Notes: generated by a model not told the origin, from the letters alone. DNA of 64,000 nucleotides from Chelatococcus sp. YT9 (GCF_018398315.1 NZ_JAHBRW010000001.1:3232501-3296500), one strand, 5' to 3'. Counted from the first letter of the stretch, positions 9,337 through 18,252 are shown. Made by a program: numbers and translations.

Positions 9337-9936
9337 ATGGCCCGAGCAACTTCGAAAGCCTCCCCGAAAGCATCAGAAAAGACCATCGCCAAGACGAAGA
9401 GCAAACCAGCGGCCGCGCGGAGCGACAATGCCGCGAGCCCCGGTTTGCATACACCCACGGATCTCTCGCAGGGTGCCGTTGCGGCTATCTCAGAGGCACT
9501 CAATGCTGTTCTCGCGGATGCTTTCGCGCTCTACCTGAAGACGAAGAACTTCCATTGGCACGTCAGCGGTCCGCATTTCCGTGACTACCATCTCCTGTTC
9601 GATGAACAGGGAGCCGAGATCATCGGCGTGACCGACGAGGTGGCCGAGCGCGTTCGCAAGATCGGCGGCACCACCCTGCGGTCCATTGGCCATATCGCGA
9701 AACTGCAGAGCATCGCGGATAACGATGCGCCATTCGTTTCGGCCGCTGACATGCTGCGCGAGCTCGTGGCTGACAATAAGGCGATGGTCACCACATTGCG
9801 CAAAGCCCACGACGTTGCGGATGAATATAAGGACGTCGCGACCGCAAGCCTGCTCGAGAACGTCATCGACGCGACCGAGAAGCGCGTATGGTTCCTGTTC
9901 GAGGCAAGCCGCTCGGGCGACAACACCGGTCACTGA
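9337..9936 (+). CDS. dps: Dps-family DNA-protecting ferritin-like protein
   Basis: A 199-residue Dps. The ferroxidase-site motif KNFHWHVSGPHFRDYHLLFDEQ (split: KNFHWHVSGPHF then RDYHLLFDEQ) is near residues 70-92, followed by IIGVTDEVAERVRKIGG, as expected for the inter-subunit iron site. The start at 9337 follows AAGGAG, and the frame upstream is not Dps-like. About 45 N-terminal residues are rich in Lys, Ala and Ser; such positively charged tails let Dps bind and condense DNA, so both DNA binding and iron/peroxide detoxification are likely. It appears monocistronic. Confidence 0.92.
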   Translation: MARATSKASPKASEKTIAKTKSKPAAARSDNAASPGLHTPTDLSQGAVAAISEALNAVLADAFALYLKTKNFHWHVSGPHFRDYHLLFDEQGAEIIGVTDEVAERVRKIGGTTLRSIGHIAKLQSIADNDAPFVSAADMLRELVADNKAMVTTLRKAHDVADEYKDVATASLLENVIDATEKRVWFLFEASRSGDNTGH

Positions 9937-9990
9937 GCGCCGCCCGCCGGCCTTTGGGCTGGAGCAGACCGCTTGCGCGCGCCAACGCGC

Positions 9991-10033
9991 CGTCATTCCG
10001 GGTTCGAGCCTGTCAGCTCGCCCTGGAATGACG
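9991..10033. repeat. REP-like inverted repeat (GTCATTCCGGG type)
   Basis: CGTCATTCC-GGG at 9991-10002 pairs with CCCTGGAATGACG at 10021-10033 with one bulge, enclosing 18 bases. The GTCATTCC/GGAATGAC ends are typical of short dispersed palindromes in alphaproteobacterial intergenic DNA. The rest of the 340-bp gap between dps and the next gene holds nothing else I can name. Confidence 0.55.
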
Positions 10034-10276
10034 ACGTGGCTCCGGCACGGATCAGCGCGCGCCGGCAATTCCTCTTGAAACGCCACACTCTTGGCGGGAA
10101 TCGCACGTCAAAACAGCGACTTACCTCTCCTGATCGGGTTCTCCTGACCAGAGGGCGCAAGTGCGTGTTGCATCCACGGCATGGATGAAGCGCGAGCCCT
10201 GCGCTTGCACGCGGGCCCTGAGTGTACCACCTGATCCCAATCTGATGCATGACGGTTCGTGCTGGGGAGTTGGGCT

Positions 10277-11266
10277 ATGGCGGTTTTCTCTGTCCTTGAT
10301 CTTGCGCCTGTGACGGAGGGCTCGTCTCCCGCCGAAGCGCTGCATCATTCGCTCGATCTGGCGCAGCATGCGGAACGTTGGGGTTACACGCGCTACTGGG
10401 TGGCCGAGCATCACAACATGACTGGCATCGCGAGCGCGGCCACATCGGTTGTCATCGGCTATATCGCGGGAGGCACGAAGAGCATCCGCGTTGGCGCCGG
10501 CGGCATCATGCTGCCGAACCATTCACCGATGGTGATCGCCGAGCAGTTCGGCACGCTCGAGACGCTTTATCCCGGCCGTATCGACCTCGGCCTCGGCCGC
10601 GCCCCGGGCACGGACCAGCGCACGCTGCGCGCCCTGCGCCGGGACTATTCTTCCGCCGAGAATTTCCCGCAGGATGTGCTGGAACTGCAGGCGCTGCTAG
10701 GCCCCTTGCAGCCGGGGCAGGTGGTGCAGGCGGTGCCCGGAACGGGCCTGAACGTGCCTTTATGGATCCTCGGCTCGAGCCTGTTCGGCGCGCAGCTCGC
10801 CGCCATGCTCGGGCTGCCCTATGGCTTCGCCTCCCATTTCGCTCCCGACGCGCTGATGGATGCGCTCGCCGTCTATCGCGAGCGTTACGAGCCCTCGGCG
10901 CGCAACCCGAAGCCCTACGCGATGGTCGGAGCGAATGTCTTCGCCGCCGAGACCGATGAGGAGGCGCGCCGGCTCTTCACCTCGGCCCAGCAGCGCTTCG
11001 CGGACATCTTCCGTGGCACGCGCGGCCTGTTGCCGCCGCCGATCGACGACATCGAGGCCTATTGGAGCCCGAGCGAGAAGGTACAGGCCTCGCGCATGCT
11101 CGCCTGCTCCTTTGTGGGCTCACGAGAAACGGTCCGCCGGACGCTCGGCGAATTCCTCGAGAAAACCCGCGCCGACGAGATCATGGTCTCAGCAATGATC
11201 TACGACCACGGCGCGCGGCTTCGTTCTTACGAGATCCTCGCGGAGATCGCGCGCGAGCTGGCCTAG
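10277..11266 (+). CDS. LLM-class (luciferase-like) flavin-dependent oxidoreductase
   Basis: A 329-residue protein starting at ATG 10277 after GGGGAG. It shows the bacterial-luciferase-like barrel with features of the YhbW/alkane-monooxygenase-like subgroup: [58 protein letters not shown] and [17 protein letters not shown], then the [18 protein letters not shown] segment. Members use FMN or F420, but alphaproteobacteria generally use FMNH2. Substrate unknown. It stands alone, converging on an aminoglycoside-kinase-like gene 13 bases downstream. Confidence 0.87.
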   Translation: MAVFSVLDLAPVTEGSSPAEALHHSLDLAQHAERWGYTRYWVAEHHNMTGIASAATSVVIGYIAGGTKSIRVGAGGIMLPNHSPMVIAEQFGTLETLYPGRIDLGLGRAPGTDQRTLRALRRDYSSAENFPQDVLELQALLGPLQPGQVVQAVPGTGLNVPLWILGSSLFGAQLAAMLGLPYGFASHFAPDALMDALAVYRERYEPSARNPKPYAMVGANVFAAETDEEARRLFTSAQQRFADIFRGTRGLLPPPIDDIEAYWSPSEKVQASRMLACSFVGSRETVRRTLGEFLEKTRADEIMVSAMIYDHGARLRSYEILAEIARELA

Positions 11267-11279
11267 CGCAACCTCCGCC

Positions 11280-12200
11280 TCAGCTCAGGCGAGCGAGTTC
11301 CGCTGCCGCCAATTCCGCGATCGCCAAATCGACTGTGCCGGGTTGATTGTCACCGATGAACCAGGCTGCGGACAGGCCGGCCCAGGCGACGATCCAGGAT
11401 ACGAGCCAGGTGCGATCCAGGCCCGTTTCAGCGACCGCAATGTCCAGGCGTTGGTGGAAAAATGAGGGGGCGGTCTTGATGTCCCAATCCGGATCGGGAT
11501 TGCAGAAGATATTCGCGTAATCGAAGGCGCGCTCGCCGATCAGGCGTTTCGGATCGATCGCGAGCCAGCCGCGCCCCTCGAAATCAAGCACATTGTCGTG
11601 GTGAATGTCGCCATGTAGAACGACGATCTCGCGCTGGAGAGGCAATATCCTGTCCGCGATCCGCTGACATTCGCCGAGGATGCCGCCCTGCGCGCGGGCG
11701 ACCGGGGCAAGATCCCGGAACCAGATATCCAACGGAACCAGGTTTCGCGGGGGAGGGAGCCTCGATGGCGGTCTGTCGGACCGACCGCTGGAATGCCCGA
11801 GGGAATGGCGATGAAGCCGCGCCACCGCTTCGCACAAGATCCGGGTTGCCTCCGCGTCGCGGCCGGACCTCGCGAACTGGGCGAGGGAGCGGGTGCCCGC
11901 GGCCCGTTCCATGAGGAGCACGCCGGCCGGATCATAGGCCAGAACAGGTGCCGCGCCCTGGCCGCTCCACCAGGCCATCACGGCACAGCCGGCCTGCTCT
12001 TCGGGCTCCAGCGCAATCTTCAGCATTGCCGGAGTTGTCCCCCGGCGCACCGGCAGGAGGCGGCTTGAATGGGTAACGACCGCCTCGCCATCCGGGACGA
12101 GATTCCAGCGCGTGAGGAAGGGGGCGAACGCCCCGTCTCCTTCCGTGGTAGCTCGTAGGCTCACGGGCGGCTCATCAAGCTCAGGCCGTCCAACCGCCAT
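11280..12200 (-). CDS. APH(6)/streptomycin-6-kinase-like phosphotransferase
   Basis: A 306-residue kinase-fold protein matching the APH_6_hur pattern. It has a Lys-containing nucleotide segment (LKIALEPEEQAGCAVMAWW), LMERAAGTRSLAQFARSG, the catalytic loop VVLHGDIHHDNVLDFEGRGW with HGDxxxxN, and AIDPKRLIGERAFDYANIF in place of the metal-binding DxD region. Known homologues phosphorylate the 6-hydroxyl of streptomycin; chromosomal relatives often have undetermined substrates, so resistance should not be assumed. The first ATG (12200) overlaps the preceding SDR gene by 20 bases; a GTG at 12164 would avoid this. Gene order suggests co-transcription with the SDR. Confidence 0.8.
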   Translation of the reverse strand: MAVGRPELDEPPVSLRATTEGDGAFAPFLTRWNLVPDGEAVVTHSSRLLPVRRGTTPAMLKIALEPEEQAGCAVMAWWSGQGAAPVLAYDPAGVLLMERAAGTRSLAQFARSGRDAEATRILCEAVARLHRHSLGHSSGRSDRPPSRLPPPRNLVPLDIWFRDLAPVARAQGGILGECQRIADRILPLQREIVVLHGDIHHDNVLDFEGRGWLAIDPKRLIGERAFDYANIFCNPDPDWDIKTAPSFFHQRLDIAVAETGLDRTWLVSWIVAWAGLSAAWFIGDNQPGTVDLAIAELAAAELARLS

Positions 12201-12924
12201 CGATCACGTGGATCTGACCCGTCGTGTAGGACGCCTCGTCGCTTGCCAGGTAAAGCACGAGCGCGGCGATTTCCTCCGGCTTGCCGATGCGGCCGATAGG
12301 CTGGCGCGCGATGAAGGCCTTGCGCGCGGCCTCGTAATCGCCCTGGGCGCGCAGGCGGTCGTCGAGCGAAGGAGACTGGACCGTGCCCGGGCAGATCGCG
12401 TTGCAGCGGATGCCGCGCGCGACGTAATCCGCCGCGACGGACTTCGTCAGGCCGATGGTGCCGGCCTTGGAGGCGCTGTAGGCAAAGCGGTTGGGCACGC
12501 CCTTCACGCTGGAGGCCACCGACGACATGTTGATGATGGAGCCGCTGCCCTTCTCCAGCATGGCCGGCAGATAGGCGCGGATGGTGCGATAGGCGGCCAT
12601 CACGTTGAGCTGCAGCGCGAAGGTGAGGTCCTCGGGCGGGCACTCGAGGATCGTGCCGTTGTGCACGACGCCGGCACAATTGAAGAGAATGTCGATCGGA
12701 CCGGTGCGTTCGGCGGCCGTCTGCACATCCGCGTCGTCAAGGACATTGAGCCGGAAAGGCTCGATGCCCGAATGGGCTTTTTCGAGGGCCGCGAAGGTGG
12801 TCTCGTTGATGTCGGTGGCGAAGACTTTGGCTCCCGCTTCGGCCAATGCCACTGCCGAAGCAAAGCCGATGCCCTGGCCCGCCGCCGTGATGAGTGCGGT
12901 CTTGCCGGTGAGATCGAACGCCAT
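12181..12924 (-). CDS. SDR-family oxidoreductase, DHRS6 / 2-keto-3-deoxy-L-fuconate dehydrogenase-like
   Basis: A 247-residue classical SDR. TAAGQGIGFA is the cofactor motif, VFATDIN has the acidic residue expected for NAD preference, followed by NCAGVVHNGT, the catalytic Ser in NMSSVASSVKGVPNR and YSASK. CPGTVQSPSLDDRL and the C-terminal HVIDGGW closely follow the DHRS6 subfamily, whose members oxidise 3-hydroxybutyrate, cyclic hydroxyacids or 2-keto-3-deoxy-sugar acids. It is followed by the APH(6)-like gene with overlapping ends. I infer a small hydroxyacid as substrate. Confidence 0.87.
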   Translation of the reverse strand: MAFDLTGKTALITAAGQGIGFASAVALAEAGAKVFATDINETTFAALEKAHSGIEPFRLNVLDDADVQTAAERTGPIDILFNCAGVVHNGTILECPPEDLTFALQLNVMAAYRTIRAYLPAMLEKGSGSIINMSSVASSVKGVPNRFAYSASKAGTIGLTKSVAADYVARGIRCNAICPGTVQSPSLDDRLRAQGDYEAARKAFIARQPIGRIGKPEEIAALVLYLASDEASYTTGQIHVIDGGWTA

Positions 12925-13634
12925 ACCAACTCACTCCTTGTCTGCCGGCTTAAGGCCGCCGGTGGATATGCTGCATGTGCAGGGTGCTATTTAGAGCATC
13001 CTGAGCCGTGGCGATATCCGTTTGCAAGGACGCGGTAGGTACGGGTGAGGATAAAACAACCGAGCGACGAATTCTCTGCCCAGTCCTGGCAAAGCTACAA
13101 GTGAACGGACCCGCTTTCGCGGGCCCGCCGATTACGACAAGAAGAACATCAACAGCACACCGACCCGAAGGATGAGGGCCGCGACGTCGATCTTGACGGT
13201 CACGTTGACGCGAAGGTTTCGCCGCATGGGCATTTGCCTCCGGGTCGCGACCGGTCGCAGACCCGTAAGGGTTGCGAACTAGCGCCAAGTCGAACGGATA
13301 AGCCGCCGTTCACAAGAGCACCGGCCCGCCTTTGGTGTTCTAGAACCACTCCCGGCGGTCCCACGTCGTACCCCTTCTGGGGACGCGATGATCGGCGCAC
13401 CGGTCGCGAAGCTAGAAGGCCGTGGGCTGCGGTTGTCCAAGCCGATGGTCCGGCTGACGAGGCCGGATTCGTTAGTGGAATCGCGCGATTAATTTATGCG
13501 AACAAAAAGTGAACGTCAACAGCCGTAGCTTTCAAACCAGCTTGTGCCGTTGTGATCGCCCCTAGCAAGACTGGCCCGCATGGCGATCACCACAATCCTT
13601 TGCTATAAGGCGCCCATCCGAATGCCGTTACGAG
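12925..13634. other. Intergenic region of about 710 bp upstream of dusA
   Basis: Apart from the short leftward reading frame at 13132-13227 and a small hairpin (CCCGC-TTTC-GCGGG, 13110-13123) just beyond its stop, I see no gene. The part from 13480 to 13634 should contain the dusA promoter. No tRNA-like fold or prophage remnant was seen, although dusA 5' ends are known integration targets. Confidence 0.4.
13132..13227 (-). CDS. Possible 31-residue membrane peptide
   Basis: The ATG at 13227 lies nine bases after a perfect GGAGG (another ATG at 13233 is only three bases away). It opens a 31-codon frame: a basic N-terminus (MRRNLRVNVTVKID) and a hydrophobic C-terminal segment (VAALILRVGVLLMFFLS), that is, one predicted membrane helix. 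The stop is TAA, and a small GC hairpin lies eight bases downstream. The strong ribosome site, charge distribution and hairpin support a real gene, but length prevents certainty and I recognise no family. Confidence 0.4.
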   Translation of the reverse strand: MRRNLRVNVTVKIDVAALILRVGVLLMFFLS

Positions 13635-14669
13635 ATGATGAAGCCTTATCGCGCTGCCCCTTTCGCCGTTGCCCCCCTCATGGATTGGACGGACCGGCAC
13701 TGCCGGTTCTTCCATCGCATTTTGACGCGCCGCGCGCTGCTCTACACCGAGATGGTCACCACAGGTGCCGTCATCCATGGCGATCGCGAGCGGCTTCTCG
13801 GCTTCAGCCCGGAGGAGCATCCGGTGGCGCTGCAGCTCGGCGGCAGCGATCCGGTGGAACTTGCCGCCGCGGCGCGCATCGGTGCTGATTACGGCTATGA
13901 CGAGATCAATCTGAACGTCGGCTGCCCGTCGGATCGCGTGCAGAACGGCCGCTTCGGCGCCTGCCTCATGCGCGAGCCCGCCCTGGTGGCGGATTGCGTC
14001 GCCGCGATGAAGGCAGCGGTCGCCATTCCCGTCACGGTCAAATGCCGGATCGGCGTCGATGAGCAGGACCCCGAGGAGGCCCTCGACAGCCTGACCCTCG
14101 GCCTCGTGGCGGTCGGCGTCGACGGGCTCGTCGTGCATGCCCGCAAGGCATGGCTGCAAGGCTTGTCGCCCAAGGAAAACCGGGAGATCCCGCCGCTCGA
14201 CTACGGACGTGTGCATCGGCTCAAGCGGAACTACCCGGCACTGCCCATCTCGCTCAACGGCGGTCTCGCCGATGTGGAAGCCGGGCTTGTGGCTTGCGAG
14301 GGGGAGGGGGGGCGGCTCGACGGCATGATGCTCGGGCGGGCGGCCTATCAGAACCCCGAAATCCTGATGGCGGTCGATCCGCTGCTCTATGGCGAGCCGG
14401 CGCCGGTCGGTTCGGCGGAGGAGGCGATCGACGCCTATATCCCGTATGTGGAGGCCCGTCTCGTGGAGGGCTATCGCCTCAACCAGATGACACGGCATCT
14501 GCTCGGTCTCTTCCCGGGCCGGCCCGGCGCAAGGCTTTACCGGCGGCATCTCGCGACGGAGGCCGTCAAACCCGGCGCGGGTGTCGACGTCTTGCGCGCT
14601 GCGGTCGCCCATGTGACGGAGGCTACGGCGCGCCAGACCGAGCGCGCCGCGCTCGACAGCGCTGCCTGA
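13635..14669 (+). CDS. dusA: tRNA-dihydrouridine(20/20a) synthase DusA
   Basis: A 344-residue flavoenzyme that reduces uridines in the tRNA D-loop using FMN and NADPH. It shows the DusA hallmarks: APLMDWTDRHCRFFHRILT, YTEMVTTGAVIHGDRERLL, VALQLGGSDP, NLNVGCPSDRVQNGRFGACL with the catalytic cysteine (CPSD region), VKCRIGVD, VHARKAWLQGLSPKENR and LNGGLADVEAG. MMLGRAAYQNP is the flavin phosphate site. Start ATG ATG at 13635. It is monocistronic with its own upstream region. Confidence 0.95.
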   Translation: MMKPYRAAPFAVAPLMDWTDRHCRFFHRILTRRALLYTEMVTTGAVIHGDRERLLGFSPEEHPVALQLGGSDPVELAAAARIGADYGYDEINLNVGCPSDRVQNGRFGACLMREPALVADCVAAMKAAVAIPVTVKCRIGVDEQDPEEALDSLTLGLVAVGVDGLVVHARKAWLQGLSPKENREIPPLDYGRVHRLKRNYPALPISLNGGLADVEAGLVACEGEGGRLDGMMLGRAAYQNPEILMAVDPLLYGEPAPVGSAEEAIDAYIPYVEARLVEGYRLNQMTRHLLGLFPGRPGARLYRRHLATEAVKPGAGVDVLRAAVAHVTEATARQTERAALDSAA

Positions 14670-14714
14670 GGCTCATGCTTCGTCGACATTCAAGAATGGT
14701 CAACGAGATAGGAT

Positions 14715-14812
14715 TGTCATCCCCGGCGTCGCGCAGCAACGGGAAGAGGACCCATTGATTCTCGATGGATAGTTCTGGATCCCGGGCTGCTGCACAGCCC
14801 GCCGGGATGACA
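14715..14812. repeat. REP-like element with TGTCATCCCCGGC inverted ends
   Basis: TGTCATCCCCGGC at 14715-14727 is matched by the inverted GCCGGGATGACA at 14801-14812, bounding a 98-bp element between convergent dusA and the aspartic-protease gene. Interior GGATCCCGGGC is also partly palindromic. The ends resemble those of the shorter element at 9991, so they may belong to one dispersed repeat family. Confidence 0.6.
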
Positions 14813-14853
14813 CGGAGCGGAGAACGCACGCGTGCTTCTGATGTCGATCACCC

Positions 14854-15549
14854 TTAGCTCTGCGGTCGCATGATCAGCCGGTCGCCGCGGACTTCGTACG
14901 AGCCGAGGCGCTCCAGGAACGTCATGCCCAAAAGGTTCTCGAACAAGCTTCCCTTGCGGGCGACGAGGGCCGGAACGCGGCGTTCAACGATGGGTCCGAC
15001 GGCCAGCGTGTCGATGGTGATGGCAGCGGCCATCGTTGACCCGTTCGCGGTACGGACAGGACGGTTGAAGGCCAGCTGGTCGACATCGAAGCCGATACGC
15101 TCCGCGGTTTCGCTGGTGAGGACTACGACGCTCGCGCCGGTGTCCAGGATGAAACGCGCGCTCCGGCCGTTGACCGTGGCTTCAAGATTGAAGCTGCCGC
15201 TGCCCGACCTGACCACCGAAATTTCGCCTGCAGGGCCGGGTACGACCCGGCCGGGCGTTAGTTCCCCCAGGATGCGGTGGCCGAACAAGGTGATGTCATC
15301 GCGGTAGCTGTAGAGGCCGACGAGGCCCACGAGCGCCACCATCCAGAAGGCAAGTCCCTGCGCGGCTCGCGACCAGTTTGAGCGAAACATGGCCGCCATC
15401 GAGCCAAGGATCACGATTCCGAAAGCAGAGAGTGCGGCGAAGCGCGCGAGCTGGTCCGGCGCCATGCCGGCAATGGTCTCCTCCCCGCTGAACAGCACGA
15501 GAAGTATGAGCGCTATGCCGATTATGGCAAGGGGAACGATCAAACGCAT
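14854..15549 (-). CDS. TIGR02281-family clan AA aspartic protease, membrane-anchored
   Basis: 231 residues. The ATG at 15549 opens two or three N-terminal membrane helices (LIVPLAIIGIALILLVLF; FAALSAFGIVILGSMAAMF; GLAFWMVALVGLVGLY). A retropepsin-like domain follows from about residue 118, with the active-site motif FILDTGASVVVLTSETAERI and the C-terminal NLLGMTFLERLGSYEVRGD. This layout is the alphaproteobacterial TIGR02281 family: single-domain, presumably dimeric aspartic proteases facing the periplasm. Substrates are not established. A longer frame open upstream is rejected because it reads through the antisense of cobS. Confidence 0.88.
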   Translation of the reverse strand: MRLIVPLAIIGIALILLVLFSGEETIAGMAPDQLARFAALSAFGIVILGSMAAMFRSNWSRAAQGLAFWMVALVGLVGLYSYRDDITLFGHRILGELTPGRVVPGPAGEISVVRSGSGSFNLEATVNGRSARFILDTGASVVVLTSETAERIGFDVDQLAFNRPVRTANGSTMAAAITIDTLAVGPIVERRVPALVARKGSLFENLLGMTFLERLGSYEVRGDRLIMRPQS

Positions 15550-15596
15550 CAGGTGGCTCTGGCCATGGAACGTGTTACCTCCACATATGCCAAGAT

Positions 15597-16442
15597 CTAG
15601 GTCGTCATAGCCAGCATACCAAGGAAAAAGGCCATCTCTGCTGCCTGCTGGGCGGCGCCTGCGATGTCGCCGGTGTGCCCGCCGAGCTTGGCGCGGGCGA
15701 GGCGTGCCGTGCCCCAGGCAGCAGCGAGGGCGAGGAGCGCTCCCAGGGTTGCCGCGCCTACGCCAACGCCAGCGATGATGCCCGCGAGGATGACGAGTCC
15801 GAGGCAAAGCAGCGCGGCGATGCTGAGCGCAGTGGCATCGGGCCGGCCCGCGCTCGCACTTGCACCGTCCGGTTTCGCCGGCGGCAGCACCGTCAGGGGT
15901 AGGAGGCCTGCAGTGCGCGAGATCGCAGCCGCGACGACGATGGTGGCGGCGACGGCCAAGCCGGGCACGCGGCTGGCCAGTTCGGCGAGCAGGGCTACAC
16001 GAAGCAGATAGCCCAGGCAAAGCGCCGCGGCGCCGAAGGCGCCAATGCGGCTGTCGCGCATGATGTCCAGCCGTCGCTCGCGTGTCCGGGCCCCGAAAAG
16101 CCCATCGGCTGCGTCGGCCCAGCCGTCCTCGTGCAGCGCGCCGGTGATCACCGTCAGTGTGGCCACTGCGAGCACGGCAGAGGGCAGGGCACCGAGGCCG
16201 AGGGAAAGGCCGACGGCCATGATGAGGCCGCCAACGAGACCGATGATGGCACCGGCTAGCGGCAGGGCGCGGATCATGGTGCCGAAATCCGGCGCGGCCT
16301 TGCCGCTATGCGGGAGGAAACGTTGGGGGACCGGCAGGCGGGAGTAGAAGGCGAGGCAGGCGGCGGTATCGGCCGCGAAGCCGTGCCATCTGCCAGACGC
16401 GGCAACGCGGGGCGCGCCTCGATCGTTATTGGGCCCTGTCAT
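15597..16442 (-). CDS. cobS: Adenosylcobinamide-GDP ribazoletransferase (cobalamin synthase) CobS
   Basis: About 281 residues, a polytopic inner-membrane enzyme that joins adenosylcobinamide-GDP and alpha-ribazole to give adenosylcobalamin (or its phosphate). Family signatures are FYSRLPVP, LPLAGAIIGLVGGL, the metal-binding GALHEDGWADAADGLFGA and the following RRLDIMRDSRIGAFGAAAL. Several Ala/Leu/Val-rich membrane helices follow. The start at ATG 16442 places the first conserved block about 35 residues in; an upstream ATG at 16556 would add a non-conserved leader. It is divergent from cobT, the enzyme that supplies alpha-ribazole phosphate. No cobalamin riboswitch was recognised between them. 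Confidence 0.93.
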   Translation of the reverse strand: MTGPNNDRGAPRVAASGRWHGFAADTAACLAFYSRLPVPQRFLPHSGKAAPDFGTMIRALPLAGAIIGLVGGLIMAVGLSLGLGALPSAVLAVATLTVITGALHEDGWADAADGLFGARTRERRLDIMRDSRIGAFGAAALCLGYLLRVALLAELASRVPGLAVAATIVVAAAISRTAGLLPLTVLPPAKPDGASASAGRPDATALSIAALLCLGLVILAGIIAGVGVGAATLGALLALAAAWGTARLARAKLGGHTGDIAGAAQQAAEMAFFLGMLAMTT

Positions 16443-16590
16443 CTGCTTCACTCGCGGCTCTGCGACCGGTATAGCTCTGGAGAATAAATCGTCTTGAAGA
16501 GGCCTTAGAGCATGTTCAGCGCTCTCGGGCGAGCCCGGCTCGCTTGTGGGAAGCATGCTTCAGATATTTGGCCGAGGAGCATGGGTAATT

Positions 16591-17625
16591 ATGGATATGT
16601 CGGCTTCGGGCCTGCCTTTCGACGATGTGCGGCGTCTCATTCCCATGATGCCGGGGCCTGACGAGGATGCAGTCGCGACCGTGAAAGCGCGCGACCAGGA
16701 CCTGACGAAACCGGCCGGCGCTCTGGGACGCCTGGAGGATATCGTGGAATGGGTGGCCGCCTGGCAGGGCAAGGGGCAGCCGGAGATCCGCCGGCCAATC
16801 GTCTGCGTCTTCGCGGGCAACCACGGTGTCGTCAAGCACGGTGTATCGCCCTATCCGCAGAGCGTGACGCGCCAGATGCTGGAGAATTTCGCGGCCGGCG
16901 GTGCTGCCATCAACCAGATCTGCGCGGCCTATGATCTCGGCTTCAAGGTGTTCGACCTGGCGCTCGACCTGCCGACCGGCGATTTCACGGAGGACGCCGC
17001 GCTCGACGAAAAGTCCTGCGTCGCGACGATGGCCTTCGGCATGGAGGCCATCGCCGGTGGTGCCGATCTGCTGTGCCTCGGCGAGATGGGCATCGGCAAC
17101 ACCACGAGCGCGGCCGCCATTTTCACGGCGCTCTATGGTGGCCCGGCCGCAAAATGGGTCGGCCGCGGCACGGGTGTCGACGATGCGGGCCTTGCCCGCA
17201 AGCGTGCCGTCGTCGAGCAGGCGCTGGTGACCCATGCCGGGCATCTCGACGATCCGCTGGAGGTTCTGCGCCGGCTCGGCGGGCGTGAGGTCGCGGCGAT
17301 CGCAGGCGCCATTCTCGCGGCGCGTTTGCAACGCATCCCGGTGATTCTCGACGGCTATGTGGTCTGCGCGGCGGCGGCCGTGCTGAAGGCCATGGATCCC
17401 AGCGCGCTCGACCATTGCATCGCGGGACACCGATCAGCGGAAGGCGGCCACGGCGAAGTGCTGGAGCGCCTTGGTCTCGAGCCGCTGCTCGATCTCGGCA
17501 TGCGGCTTGGAGAGGGCTCCGGCGCCGCGCTCGCGGCCGGCATCGTCAAGGCTGCGGTCGCGACCCACAGCGGCATGGCGACCTTTGCCCAGGCGGCGGT
17601 CTCCCGACGGCCGGACGCGTCCTGA
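16591..17625 (+). CDS. cobT: Nicotinate-nucleotide-dimethylbenzimidazole phosphoribosyltransferase CobT
   Basis: 344 residues. CobT transfers phosphoribose from nicotinate mononucleotide to 5,6-dimethylbenzimidazole, making alpha-ribazole 5'-phosphate for the lower ligand of B12. Diagnostic motifs are LTKPAGALGRLE, FAGNHGVVKHGVSPYPQSVT, GGAAINQI, LCLGEMGIGNTTSAAAI, GRGTGVDD, ILDGYVVCAAA and the catalytic-Glu segment LGEGSGAALA. GAGGAG lies 11 bases before the chosen ATG. Divergent from cobS across 148 bp, so both are probably expressed from back-to-back promoters. Confidence 0.95.
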   Translation: MDMSASGLPFDDVRRLIPMMPGPDEDAVATVKARDQDLTKPAGALGRLEDIVEWVAAWQGKGQPEIRRPIVCVFAGNHGVVKHGVSPYPQSVTRQMLENFAAGGAAINQICAAYDLGFKVFDLALDLPTGDFTEDAALDEKSCVATMAFGMEAIAGGADLLCLGEMGIGNTTSAAAIFTALYGGPAAKWVGRGTGVDDAGLARKRAVVEQALVTHAGHLDDPLEVLRRLGGREVAAIAGAILAARLQRIPVILDGYVVCAAAAVLKAMDPSALDHCIAGHRSAEGGHGEVLERLGLEPLLDLGMRLGEGSGAALAAGIVKAAVATHSGMATFAQAAVSRRPDAS

Positions 17626-18158
17626 ACGCGTACCCGCGCCGCCGCCGGCCTTACCCTATCAGCGGCGGTCGTCGGAAGGGGCTGGGTCACTGGCAGCTCG
17701 TTTCGTTAGGCGCCTTGCTGCTCCTCGCCGCTGTCGGGTACTGGCAGCAGAGCGCCGAAACGGTGACCGGCATGGCCCGTGCCATCGACGGGGATTCGTT
17801 ACGCCTCGGTGCGCGCGAACTGCGGCTCGCGGGCATCGACGCGCCGGAGCTTCATCAGTCCTGCGAACATGAGGCCGGCTTCTATCCTTGCGGCCGTGAG
17901 GCACAGAACTACCTTAACCGGCTGCTCGCCCGCGCCCCTATCACCTGCACGATCAGGGAGAATGACCGGTACGGCCGCGGTTTGGCGCTCTGCCGGCAGG
18001 GGGAGATGGACGTCAACGCCGAACTCGTCCGCGAGGGGCAGGCCATCGCCTACGGCCGTTTCGACGCGGAGGAGCGGCAGGCGCGCGCAAGCCGCCGAGG
18101 TGTGTGGGCCGGTCGGTTCGAGCGCCCGGCGGACTGGCGACGCGCGCACCCGCGCTGA
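17622..18158 (+). CDS. Staphylococcal-nuclease-like (thermonuclease) protein with N-terminal membrane helix
   Basis: The SNase fold is clear: MARAIDGDSLRLGARELRLA, then GIDAPELHQSC with the Arg/Glu pair, ENDRYGRGLALC carrying the second active-site Arg, and REGQAIAYGRF followed by RRGVWAGRFERPADWRR. It is preceded by a basic stretch and one hydrophobic helix (LVSLGALLLLAAVGYW), so the domain is probably exported or anchored. The start is unclear. The frame has no ATG, GTG or TTG between the cobT stop and TTG 17715. A CTG at 17622 overlaps the cobT stop as CTGA; ATG 17772 would delete the helix; ATG 17415 lies deep in cobT. I give the frame from CTG; the 3' end is secure. Confidence 0.75.
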   Translation: MNAYPRRRRPYPISGGRRKGLGHWQLVSLGALLLLAAVGYWQQSAETVTGMARAIDGDSLRLGARELRLAGIDAPELHQSCEHEAGFYPCGREAQNYLNRLLARAPITCTIRENDRYGRGLALCRQGEMDVNAELVREGQAIAYGRFDAEERQARASRRGVWAGRFERPADWRRAHPR

Positions 18159-18252
18159 GAACAGCGCAGCCATGTGTTTTTTCACACAGTCAAGGGTAGA
18201 TTGTTAATCTAGGGTGGCTACACGGACAACCTCCGAGACCCTGGACTTCAAG

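Noticed and set aside
16443-16590. Cobalamin riboswitch between cobS and cobT
   Set aside because: I could not find the B12-box or the expected long structured leader in the 148-bp gap.
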